Source of the DNA: Saprospiraceae bacterium
Lineage (GTDB): Bacteria; Bacteroidota; Bacteroidia; Chitinophagales; Saprospiraceae
Direction: 5' to 3'
Assembly (NCBI GenBank): GCA_020436865.1
Contig: JAGQXA010000391.1
Coordinates: forward strand, 1-12,862
Length of the DNA stretch: 12,862 nt
Within the stretch, counting starts at the first letter, position 1; each line of letters opens with the position of its first letter. Positions 1-7,118 of the stretch are shown here, in pieces. Under the pieces are notes generated by a model. That model did not search any database, was not told the DNA's origin, and worked only from the letters and a program-made list of their open reading frames with translations. A program made the translations under genes and the position numbers.

Positions 1-35
1 CACCTGGGCCCGATCGGCCCGGGAGAATGCCGGGT

Positions 36-100
36 GTACCATTCATCCTTCTGAGCCGTACCATTCATCTTTTCGGCGCCTGACCATTCGTCCATTCGTC
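36..100. repeat. 22-bp-spaced direct repeats upstream of the SusC gene
   Basis: GTACCATTCATC occurs at 36-47 and again, identically, at 58-69. A third degenerate copy, TGACCATTCGTC, lies at 81-92, and CATTCGTC repeats at once at 93-100. Copy-to-copy spacing is 22 and then 23 bp, about two helical turns. A further CATTCATC lies at 393-400, just before the susC-like start. The array is some 325-390 bp upstream of that gene. Phased direct repeats of this kind can be regulator binding sites, but no regulator gene is visible, so the function is unknown. Confidence 0.5.
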
Positions 101-140
101 GACGCCCAGCGTACCCTCCATCCAATTCCACCCTCCGCAA

Positions 141-303
141 TGCCGGGAAGGAGCCCGGCAGCCTGTAGCTTGCATTAACGCTCCCGCCAGCCGGGAGTCG
201 TTCGGGGCTGCTACCGGGCGTCGATCGCCCGGTTCACAGACCCATCGATCGGCAAAAACCAGTAAGTATAGTCAAGGCGATCGCGGCAGTGGTCGCGATC
301 GCC
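141..303. other. Cluster of four GC-rich stem-loops in the left intergenic region
   Basis: Four perfect inverted repeats follow one another: 141-147/154-160 (7 bp), 181-186/192-197 (6 bp), 214-220/226-232 (7 bp) and 276-285/294-303 (10 bp, GGCGATCGCG with its complement). A weaker 5-bp stem sits at 6-10/16-20. The last is followed only by CTTTT, so it is at best a weak terminator. Apart from these and the direct repeats, I see no gene, tRNA or clear TAnnTTTG promoter in bases 1-425. The cluster could be a structured leader RNA for the susC-like gene, the tail of an upstream unit, or merely the result of high GC content. Confidence 0.45.
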
Positions 304-425
304 CTTTTGGTCGAAGCCGTCGAAAGCGCTCATCCGTACCTGCACTTCTTTACCAACCCATCCGCAAAGGCAACCCGTTTGCGCTTTGCCCGCATTCATC
401 CATTTTTTCACCAAACCAACTCTCC

Positions 426-3400
426 ATGAAATTCTTACTGACTTTCTTGTGTTGTTTCGGCCTGTGGCTCTCCGGAGTACAGGCTCAACGTACCGTTTCC
501 GGCACGGTGAACGACGCGGACGGGCAGCCGCTCATCGGCGCCAGCGTGCTGGTGAAAGGCACCTCGACCGGCACCGTCACCGACATCGACGGACAGTACA
601 CCGTCACGGTTCCGGAAGGGGCCGCTCAGCTGACCTTTAGCTACGTGGGCTACGTGACGCTGGAGGTCGACCTCGGCGCTTCGAATGTGGTCGACGTCGT
701 CTTACAGGAAGGCGTCACGCTCGAAACGGCCCTCGTCACGGCTCTTGGGATAGAGCGAGAGGAGAAGGCCGTCGGCTATGCCGTGCAGGAAGTATCGGGC
801 GACGATGTGGCCCGGGCCAACACCGTCAGCGTGATCGACGCCTTGAGCGGAAAGGCCGCCGGCCTGCAGGTCACCCAGGCTTCGGGCGCCGCCGGCGGCT
901 CGAGCCGGATCGTCTTGCGCGGCCAGACTTCCTTCGACGGCAACAACGAAGCCCTCATTGTGGTCGACGGCGTGCGCCTCGACAATTCGGAAAACAATAC
1001 CGAACGCGTCCTGCAGGGCGTGGCCTATTCCAACCGGGCCATGGACATCAATCCGAACGACATCGAATCGGTGAGTGTGCTGAAAGGCGCCGCCGCGACC
1101 GCTCTGTACGGCGTCGAAGGGGCCCGGGGCGTGATCGTGATCACCACCAAGAAAGGCTCCCAGGGTAAAGGACTCAGCGTAAACTACAACGTCAACTACA
1201 CGATGGCGGAGATAAACAAGACCCTGGACCTCCAGGACACCTACGCCCAGGGCGTATCGGGGCTCTATTTTGGTCCGGAAACGGGCATGTCGCTCTCCTG
1301 GGGGCCCCGCATCGACACCATGGCCTTCGACGGAGCGACCGATTATCCGTACGATCCCAACGGTCGCCTGGTCGGCCAGAGCGATCCCTCGGCGGTAGCC
1401 CCGGCCCGGGCCTATGACAACGTCGACAATTTCTTCCAGACCGGGCACACCTGGTCGCACAACCTTGCCTTTTCGGGCGGCAACGACGCCGGCTCCTACC
1501 GGGTGTCCTTCGGCCGTACCGATCAGCTCGGCGTCATTCCGAAGAATACCTACGACCGCACCAATGTGGGCCTGTCGGGCGCTTTCGATCTGTTCGACGA
1601 CCGCTTCCACATCAATGCCTCCATCAACTACGCCCGTTCGGGCAGCCGCCGGGTGCAACAGGGATCCAACACCTCCGGTCTGACCTTGGGGCTTTACCGT
1701 ACCTCGCCTTCCTTCGACAACGGCAACGGCCTCGACGATCCGGTCAACGATCCGGCTTCTTACACCCTGCCCGACGGCACGCAGCGCAACTATCGCGGAG
1801 GGATCGGCTACGACAACCCCTACTGGGTGGTCAACAATTCGCCCTACTTCGACGAGGTCAACCGCACCTACGGCACCTTGCAGCTGTCGTGGGACTTCAG
1901 TCCGTGGGCAACCCTCAGTTCGACCGTCGGTACCGACCTCTATTCCGACATCCGTCAGCAGGAGTTCGAGATCGGCTCGGCCAATGCCGCGCTCGGCCGC
2001 GTGATCGACGACGAGTACTTCTACCGCCACCTCGACGCCTATCTCAACCTCTCGGGCGGCGGACCGCTCAGCAGCGACTTCAGCCTCAACTACAACTTGG
2101 GGGCCAACCTGTATTCGCAGTACCTGAAGAATCTGTTCACCGACGGCAACGGACTCAATTTCCCGGGCTTCCGCGAACTGGCCAACGTCAATACCATTTC
2201 CACCACCAACACCCTCGACCAGCAGCGCACCATGGCGCTTTTTGCCAGCGTCGACCTCGGGTTCCGGAATTTCCTGTATCTGACGCTGACCGCCCGCAAC
2301 GACTGGATCTCGACCCTGATCGTGCCCGACCAAGAGCTCCAACTGGGCAATATCGACGTGCTCTACCCCTCGGCTTCGATGAGTTTCGTGTTTAGCGAAC
2401 TGCTCGATTTCGAGGCCCTGTCGTTCGGCAAACTGCGCCTGTCGTACGCCCAGGTGGGCGGCGGCGCTCCGGCGGCCTACCTGACCGGCACGACCTTCAT
2501 TGTGCCCAAGACCACGCAGTTCATCTACTCGATCACCGACGGCTGGGTCAACAACGGGATCGACTTTCCGTTCCGGGGTGTGAGCGGGTTTACCTTCAAC
2601 CCGCGCATCGGCAGCAACAGCCTGCAACCCTCACTGACGACCGACTACGAAGCCGGCCTCGATCTGCGCTTCTTCAACGGGCGCCTCGGCCTCGACGCCA
2701 CCTACTACCACCGAAAGTCGGAAGACCAGATCCTGGTCATCCCGGTCGACCGCACCTCCGGCTTCCAGCGCGCCGTGGTGAACTCCGGTTCGCTGAGCAC
2801 GCAAGGCGGCGAAGTGGTTTTGAGCCTCGTGCCGGTACGCAGCAAAGACTTTACCTGGGAGATCACTGCCAACTTCTCGAAGTGGCGCACCTTTGTCGAC
2901 GAACTGGCCGAAGGGGTGAACAACCAATACCTCGACGGCTTCACCGGAACGGGCATCTATAATCTCGGTCCGGAGACCGATGAGGACGGCAAAGTGACCA
3001 AGCGGTTCGAATACGGCCAGATCCTGGGTGGCGCCTTCCAGCATGCCAATACAGCCGACGGAGTGTCGTTCGACCCCGACCTGCCGTACAACCCCAACGG
3101 TCCGCTGATCATCGACGATAGCGGCTCGCCCGATCCGTACGCATCCGACTACAATCCGAATTACGGTTACCCGCTAGCCGACCCCATCGCCCGCGTGATC
3201 GGCAACCCGAACCCCGACTTCCTGCTCGGGATCAACAACACGCTTAGCTATCGCAACTGGAGCCTGTCCTTCCTGTTCGACATCAAGCAGGGTGGGCAAA
3301 TGTGGAACGGCACCCAGGGCGCGCTGACCTTCTTCGGAATGACCGCACTGACCGAAGATCGCGATCCGCTCAATGCCGACCTGCTGCCCGATTACGAAAA

Positions 3401-3779
3401 CGCCACGCATACGTTCGAAGGCGTGCTTGCCTCCGACGGATCGGCCAACGACATCCGGGTGCCGCTCGATGAAAACTGGTACCTCGGCAATGGCGGCGGC
3501 TTCGGCAGCGTCGACGAGCACTTCGTCCAGGAAACCTCCTACTACCGCCTGCGGTTGGTGACGCTTTCCTATCGCCTCAACAACCAGTGGCTGGCCAATA
3601 CGCCTTTGTCGGACCTGACCCTCAGCCTGACCGGCCGCAACCTCTTGCTATTCACGCCCTACGAAGGCGTCGATCCGGAAACCAGTCTGGTGGGCTCCTC
3701 CTCCAACGGACAGGGCCTGGAGTACTTCCAGATGCCCGGCACGCGTAGCTACGCCATCGGTTTGAATGTGAAGTTCTAA
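426..3779 (+). CDS. SusC/RagA family TonB-linked outer membrane receptor
   Basis: This 1117-residue protein is the usual full length for SusC-like porins. These form a 22-strand outer-membrane barrel that imports a ligand captured by the partner SusD lipoprotein, with energy from TonB/ExbBD. Residues 1-20 are a signal peptide (hydrophobic core, then VQA before Gln21). Residues about 22-95 form the carboxypeptidase-regulatory-like beta domain typical of SusC, with GTVNDADGQPLIGASVLVKG. The plug spans about 115-241, including SRIVLRG at 160-166, IVVDGV, SVLKGAAATALYG and VITTKKG. The rest is barrel, ending in an aromatic C-terminus (LNVKF) as expected for outer-membrane insertion. ATG 426 is chosen because the signal peptide starts there. 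The susD-like gene starts 62 bp downstream, so the two probably share a transcript. The substrate cannot be read from the sequence; no glycoside hydrolase or ECF sigma/anti-sigma pair is nearby. The family call is secure. Confidence 0.96.
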   Translation: MKFLLTFLCCFGLWLSGVQAQRTVSGTVNDADGQPLIGASVLVKGTSTGTVTDIDGQYTVTVPEGAAQLTFSYVGYVTLEVDLGASNVVDVVLQEGVTLETALVTALGIEREEKAVGYAVQEVSGDDVARANTVSVIDALSGKAAGLQVTQASGAAGGSSRIVLRGQTSFDGNNEALIVVDGVRLDNSENNTERVLQGVAYSNRAMDINPNDIESVSVLKGAAATALYGVEGARGVIVITTKKGSQGKGLSVNYNVNYTMAEINKTLDLQDTYAQGVSGLYFGPETGMSLSWGPRIDTMAFDGATDYPYDPNGRLVGQSDPSAVAPARAYDNVDNFFQTGHTWSHNLAFSGGNDAGSYRVSFGRTDQLGVIPKNTYDRTNVGLSGAFDLFDDRFHINASINYARSGSRRVQQGSNTSGLTLGLYRTSPSFDNGNGLDDPVNDPASYTLPDGTQRNYRGGIGYDNPYWVVNNSPYFDEVNRTYGTLQLSWDFSPWATLSSTVGTDLYSDIRQQEFEIGSANAALGRVIDDEYFYRHLDAYLNLSGGGPLSSDFSLNYNLGANLYSQYLKNLFTDGNGLNFPGFRELANVNTISTTNTLDQQRTMALFASVDLGFRNFLYLTLTARNDWISTLIVPDQELQLGNIDVLYPSASMSFVFSELLDFEALSFGKLRLSYAQVGGGAPAAYLTGTTFIVPKTTQFIYSITDGWVNNGIDFPFRGVSGFTFNPRIGSNSLQPSLTTDYEAGLDLRFFNGRLGLDATYYHRKSEDQILVIPVDRTSGFQRAVVNSGSLSTQGGEVVLSLVPVRSKDFTWEITANFSKWRTFVDELAEGVNNQYLDGFTGTGIYNLGPETDEDGKVTKRFEYGQILGGAFQHANTADGVSFDPDLPYNPNGPLIIDDSGSPDPYASDYNPNYGYPLADPIARVIGNPNPDFLLGINNTLSYRNWSLSFLFDIKQGGQMWNGTQGALTFFGMTALTEDRDPLNADLLPDYENATHTFEGVLASDGSANDIRVPLDENWYLGNGGGFGSVDEHFVQETSYYRLRLVTLSYRLNNQWLANTPLSDLTLSLTGRNLLLFTPYEGVDPETSLVGSSSNGQGLEYFQMPGTRSYAIGLNVKF

Positions 3780-3787
3780 TCTGGTTT

Positions 3788-3823
3788 TTGGATGTTGGAT
3801 CTTGGCCAAGATCCAACATCCAA
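3788..3823. repeat. Perfect 36-bp palindrome between the SusC and SusD genes
   Basis: The two 18-bp arms, 3788-3805 and 3806-3823, are perfectly complementary with no spacer. The arms are built of 7-bp units: GGATGTT and GGATCTT on the left, and CCAAGAT, CCAACAT, CCAACAT on the right, where the array runs on to 3826. It starts 8 bp after the SusC stop and ends 18 bp before the SusD start. There is no following T-tract, so it is not an ordinary terminator. In the transcript it would form a very stable hairpin, which could protect the upstream mRNA end or set the SusC:SusD ratio; that role is inferred. Confidence 0.85.
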
Positions 3824-3841
3824 CATCAAAAAAAAGTGATC

Positions 3842-5257
3842 ATGACCAAGAATAAGTTTCTCATCATCCTTACGGTCCTTGCCCTGGCCTTCAGTTTGCC
3901 GGGCTGCCAGGACTTTTTCGAAGACGTCAACGTCGACCCGAACAACCCGGTCGAGGTAACGCCCAACGTCATCCTGCCGCAGGTACAGGTACGCCTGGCC
4001 TGGACTATTTGGGGCGAAGGATCCCGTTTTTTGGGCATCCTGACGCAACATGTCGACGGCATCGCGCGGCAGTTCTTCGTCTTCCAGCAATACGAATTGC
4101 AGCCCGACGATATGGATAGCTTCATGGGCGACAACCTGTACTCGGGCGTGCTCATGGACAACCGGCAGCTCATGCAGTTGGCCGACGAGAACGGCTACCA
4201 CTACTATGCCGGCATCGCCCGGGCCCTCGAAGCCTACACGATGTTATTCATGACCGACACCTGGGGCGATCTGCCGTACTCGGAGGCGTTCAAGGGCGTC
4301 GAGAACCTGCAGCCGAAATTCGATCCGCAGGAGCAGATCTACAATGCGGTGTTCACCCGCATTTCGGAAGCGCGCACCTTGCTGAGCGGAGAAGAAGGCC
4401 CGGTAGCCACCACTAACGACCTGATTTACAACGGTGATCCGGCGCAATGGCTCAAATTCCTCAACGTGCTGGAAGCCCGCGCCCACCTGCATCTGGCAGC
4501 GCGCGACGGCGGCAGCTACGGCAAAGCCCTGGCAGCGCTGCAGGAGGGCGGGTTCGAGAGTGCCTCCGACGAGCCCCGCCTGGCATTCGGCAACGGCGCC
4601 TCGGAGACCGGTCCCTGGTTTCAGTTCATTCAGGATCGCGACGACACCGAAGTGGGCGCCAGCTACACGACCCTGCTCAACAGCCTGAACGATCCGCGCA
4701 TCAATACGCTCGGAGCGGCGCACGACGTATCGGACAACCCGGCCAACTACAGCCACCCGATCTTCACGCGCAACTGGGCTACGCCCTTCATGACCTACCC
4801 GGAACAACTGTTCATGCTGGCCGAGATCCAGTTCGAAATGGGGCAGACCGCCGACGCCCATCAGGCCTATCTCGACGGCATCGCAGCCTCCTTCGAACAA
4901 AACGAAGAGTATTTCCTGCGCCTCGAAACGCTGGAACTCCCGGGCGGTCCGGTGCCGGTCAGCGAAGTCGACTTCGATCAACTGCTGGCCGACTACCTGG
5001 CCCAGAGCGAGGTCGATCCGGGCGAGAACGGGCTGACCCTCGAACACATCATGACGCAGAAATACATCGCCCTGTACGCCGATCCGGAGGTGTTCAACGA
5101 CTGGCGCCGCACCGGCATCCCGGAACTCGACCCCAACACGGGCTCGCAGATCCCGCGCCGGCTGCCCTATGCCGAGCAGACCATCCTCCTCAACGACAAC
5201 ACGCCCTCCCCTGCCGATCTGACCATCTTCAGCCGGGTGTGGTGGGACGTACAGTGA
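3842..5257 (+). CDS. SusD/RagB family nutrient-binding outer membrane lipoprotein
   Basis: This 471-residue protein is the surface lipoprotein that caps a SusC barrel and binds its ligand. The start is set at ATG 3842, preceded by an A-rich stretch. The longer in-frame extension from 3788 would only translate the palindrome. From 3842 the product begins with a lipoprotein signal peptide (basic MTKNK, hydrophobic core, SLPGC, Cys22 lipidated). Acidic residues follow the Cys (QDFFEDVNVDPNNP), as in Bacteroidota lipoproteins exported to the surface. Helical TPR-like SusD features follow: YYAGIARALEAY and TDTWGDLPYSEAF about a quarter of the way in, WLKFLNVLEARAHL mid-protein, PEQLFMLAEIQFEMGQ, then a C-terminal ALYADPEVFNDWRRTGIPEL. 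These resemble the SusD-like group 2 family. It pairs with the upstream SusC-like gene and ends just before a strong terminator. The ligand is unknown. Confidence 0.94.
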   Translation: MTKNKFLIILTVLALAFSLPGCQDFFEDVNVDPNNPVEVTPNVILPQVQVRLAWTIWGEGSRFLGILTQHVDGIARQFFVFQQYELQPDDMDSFMGDNLYSGVLMDNRQLMQLADENGYHYYAGIARALEAYTMLFMTDTWGDLPYSEAFKGVENLQPKFDPQEQIYNAVFTRISEARTLLSGEEGPVATTNDLIYNGDPAQWLKFLNVLEARAHLHLAARDGGSYGKALAALQEGGFESASDEPRLAFGNGASETGPWFQFIQDRDDTEVGASYTTLLNSLNDPRINTLGAAHDVSDNPANYSHPIFTRNWATPFMTYPEQLFMLAEIQFEMGQTADAHQAYLDGIAASFEQNEEYFLRLETLELPGGPVPVSEVDFDQLLADYLAQSEVDPGENGLTLEHIMTQKYIALYADPEVFNDWRRTGIPELDPNTGSQIPRRLPYAEQTILLNDNTPSPADLTIFSRVWWDVQ

Positions 5258-5282
5258 AGAACGAAAGCACTGCCAGTATCTG

Positions 5283-5329
5283 AAAAGGCGGTCCCCGGCT
5301 TGGCCGGTGGGCCGCCTTTTGTTATTTTG
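5283..5329 (+). terminator. Intrinsic terminator after the SusCD pair
   Basis: A hairpin spans 5283-5320. AAAAGGCGG (5283-5291) pairs with CCGCCTTTT (5312-5320), and the inner stem CCGGC (5295-5299) pairs with GCCGG (5303-5307) around a TTG loop. One base (5308) is bulged and there is one wobble pair. The T-rich run TTTTGTTATTTT follows. It begins 26 bp after the SusD stop codon, which is the right place to end the SusCD transcript. Confidence 0.85.
5300..5329 (+). promoter_or_regulatory. Possible Bacteroidota promoter embedded in the terminator
   Basis: The Bacteroidota consensus is TTG near -33 and TAnnTTTG near -7. Here TTG lies at 5300-5302, exactly the terminator loop. TTATTTTG lies at 5322-5329 in the T-tract and matches 7 of 8 consensus bases, with 19 bp between the two elements. 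Transcription would start near 5336, almost at the next start codon. There is no other room for a promoter between the terminator and that gene. This is inference from spacing and a near match only. Confidence 0.35.
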
Positions 5330-5336
5330 GGGGGAA

Positions 5337-7037
5337 ATGATCCCCGCTATGTCCCAACTCACTCTCACACTCACTCTCACACTCACTCTCACACTCCTTT
5401 CCGCTCAAGACCGCATCACCGGCGCCCCCTTCGCCACCCGCTCCGAGGTGATCGCGCGTCATGGGATGGCCTGCACCAGCCAGCCTTTGGCCACGCAGGT
5501 GGCGATCGACATATTGCAGCAAGGCGGCAGCGCCGTCGACGCCGCCATTGCCGCCAACGCCGCCCTGGGTCTGATGGAACCGACCGGTTGCGGGGTCGGG
5601 GGCGACCTGTTCGCGATCGTCTGGGATGCGCAAGCGGAAAAGCTGTATGGCCTGAACGCCAGCGGTCGGTCGCCCTACGAACTGCCGTTGTCGTACTTTC
5701 GGGAAAACGGTTATGAGAAGATCCCCGCCTACGGGCCCCTGCCCGTCAGCGTGCCCGGCTGCGTCGACGGATGGTTCGAACTGCACGGCAAGTTCGGCAA
5801 GCTGCCGATGAAAGAAGTACTGGCCCCGGCGATCCGCTACGCCCGGGAAGGTTTTCCGGTATCGGAACTGATCGCTTACTACCTGCAGCGCAGCAGCGCG
5901 TTCTTCAAAGACAGGCCGAACTTCGCCGAGGTGTGGATGCCCGGCGGACGGCCGCTGGAGAAGGGCGATGTGTTCCGCAATCCGGCTTTGGCCGATACCT
6001 ACGAAAAGCTCGCCCTGGATGGCCGCGACGCCTTTTACCAGGGAACGATCGCCCGGACAGTTGTCGATTTCCTGCGCGAGCAGGGCGGCTTCTTTACAAT
6101 GCGCGATTTCATCGATCACCGCTCGGAATGGATCGAACCGGTATCGACCAACTACCGCGGCTACGATGTCTGGGAACTGCCGCCGAACGGACAGGGTATT
6201 GCCGCCCTGCAGATCCTCAACATACTGGAAGGATACGATATCGCCGCTATGGGCTTCGGCAGCGCCGAGTATGTGCATACTTTTGTGGAAGCAAAGAAAC
6301 TGGCTTTCGAAGACCGGGCGAAGTACTATGCCGATCCCGACTTTCGGGATATTCCCGTCCAACAACTCATCTCCAAGGAATATGCCGCCGGGCGCCGGCA
6401 ACTCATCGACCCCAAGCGGGCCGCCAAACGCTACGATGCCGGCATCCTCGACACCGACAACACCATTTACTTGACGGTGGCCGATCAGTACGGCAATATG
6501 GTTTCCCTCATCCAGAGTAACTACCGCGGGATGGGATCGGGCATGGTGCCTCCCGGCCTTGGGTTCATGCTACAGGACCGGGGTGAATTATTCTCGCTCG
6601 AGGAAGGACATTACAACGTCTACGAGCCGCACAAACGCCCCTTTCACACCATTATTCCGGCTTTCATCACCAAAGACGGAAAGCCCTGGGTCAGTTTCGG
6701 CGTCATGGGCGGGGCCATGCAACCACAAGGGCATGCCCAGATCGCGATCAATCTGATCGATTTCAACATGAACCTCCAGGAGGCGGGCGATGCCCCCCGC
6801 ATTCAGCATTTCGGCTCGTCGGAACCCACCGGCGAACAGATGATCGACGGTGGGCAGGTGGCCCTCGAAAGCGGCTTCTCCTACGAGGCGATCCGCGAGC
6901 TGATGCGCCGCGGCCATGAAGTCATCTTTGATCTGGGAGGTTACGGCGGCTATCAGGCCATTCTTTTCGACGCAGAAAAAGGCGTATATTACGGCGCCTC
7001 CGAATCCCGCAAAGACGGGCAGGCGGCGGGCTATTAG
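5337..7037 (+). CDS. Gamma-glutamyltransferase family Ntn hydrolase (putative, exported)
   Basis: This is a 566-residue member of the gamma-glutamyltranspeptidase superfamily. These enzymes are made as a precursor that cleaves itself before a threonine, which becomes the nucleophile that hydrolyses or transfers gamma-glutamyl groups. The N-terminal region shows GMACTSQPLATQVAIDILQQGGSAVDAA, GCGVGGDLFAI and NASGRSP, where Arg111 is the likely glutamate-binding arginine. The candidate nucleophile is Thr376 in TIYLTVAD, followed by the VMGG oxyanion region at 456-459 with MQPQGH and PFHTIIPAF. These last motifs resemble the YwrD-like branch more than classical GGT, so cephalosporin-acylase-like or other amidase activity is possible. 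ATG 5337 or 5349 is the start; the in-frame GTG 5307 lies inside the terminator. The N-terminus is a signal-peptide-like tract of alternating Leu-Thr ending LLSAQ, encoded by a tandem repeat and lacking the usual basic residues. It is followed by, and probably cotranscribed with, the MBL-fold gene. Confidence 0.9.
   Translation: MIPAMSQLTLTLTLTLTLTLLSAQDRITGAPFATRSEVIARHGMACTSQPLATQVAIDILQQGGSAVDAAIAANAALGLMEPTGCGVGGDLFAIVWDAQAEKLYGLNASGRSPYELPLSYFRENGYEKIPAYGPLPVSVPGCVDGWFELHGKFGKLPMKEVLAPAIRYAREGFPVSELIAYYLQRSSAFFKDRPNFAEVWMPGGRPLEKGDVFRNPALADTYEKLALDGRDAFYQGTIARTVVDFLREQGGFFTMRDFIDHRSEWIEPVSTNYRGYDVWELPPNGQGIAALQILNILEGYDIAAMGFGSAEYVHTFVEAKKLAFEDRAKYYADPDFRDIPVQQLISKEYAAGRRQLIDPKRAAKRYDAGILDTDNTIYLTVADQYGNMVSLIQSNYRGMGSGMVPPGLGFMLQDRGELFSLEEGHYNVYEPHKRPFHTIIPAFITKDGKPWVSFGVMGGAMQPQGHAQIAINLIDFNMNLQEAGDAPRIQHFGSSEPTGEQMIDGGQVALESGFSYEAIRELMRRGHEVIFDLGGYGGYQAILFDAEKGVYYGASESRKDGQAAGY
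5358..5396 (+). repeat. 12-bp tandem repeat inside a signal-peptide coding region
   Basis: CTCACTCTCACA occurs three times without interruption at 5358-5369, 5370-5381 and 5382-5393, followed by CTC. It is also a near-perfect hexamer repeat (CTCACW). Both 6 and 12 are multiples of three, so copy-number changes keep the frame and add or remove Leu-Thr pairs. The repeat encodes nearly the whole hydrophobic core of the signal peptide of the gamma-glutamyltransferase-family protein. Confidence 0.9.
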
Positions 7038-7042
7038 TAGTT

Positions 7043-7109
7043 AGATATGGGATATGAGATATGGGAGGTGAGATCCCATATCCCATATCTCATATCTCAA
7101 ATCTCATAT
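7043..7109. repeat. Long imperfect hairpin of 7-bp units between two hydrolase genes
   Basis: The left arm is made of heptamers GATATGG, GATATGA, GATATGG and GAGGTGA (7044-7071). The right arm is CCCATAT, CCCATAT, CTCATAT, CTCAAAT and CTCATAT (7075-7109). Arms 7043-7066 and 7074-7097 form a 24-position stem with one mismatch and one G-T pair around a 7-nt loop. It begins 6 bp after the stop of the gamma-glutamyltransferase-family gene and its stem ends 21 bp before the next start. No T-tract follows, so it is not a standard terminator. Its build matches that of the palindrome at 3788-3823. Confidence 0.85.
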
Positions 7110-7118
7110 CCAACTGAA

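Noticed and set aside
36..100. CRISPR array
   Set aside because: The repeats are only 12 bp with about 10-bp spacers and diverge after two copies, and no cas genes are in view.
2..178. Frame open from the left edge that could be the end of an upstream gene
   Set aside because: It passes through the direct repeats and a hairpin, and the translation looks random (Pro/Ser/His-rich); open frames of this length are expected at this GC content.
141..303. Integron attC-like site
   Set aside because: No paired core sites of the GTTRRRY/RYYYAAC type flank the hairpins and no integrase is present.
211..414. 67-codon minus-strand frame in the left intergenic region
   Set aside because: It runs through two perfect hairpins, and the protein shows no recognisable pattern. 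It cannot be ruled out but is not supported.
702..2627. 641-codon open frame antisense to the SusC gene
   Set aside because: It is a compositional shadow of a high-GC gene with strong third-position bias; the predicted protein has no recognisable motif, signal or membrane segment.
3788..3823. Terminator between the SusC and SusD genes
   Set aside because: The palindrome is not followed by a T-tract, and the next gene is the obligate partner only 18 bp on, so termination there is unlikely.
4244..5392. 382-codon antisense frame over the SusD gene
   Set aside because: It has shadow-like composition, and its N-terminus (VRVSVRVS repeats) is just the complement of the 12-bp repeat.
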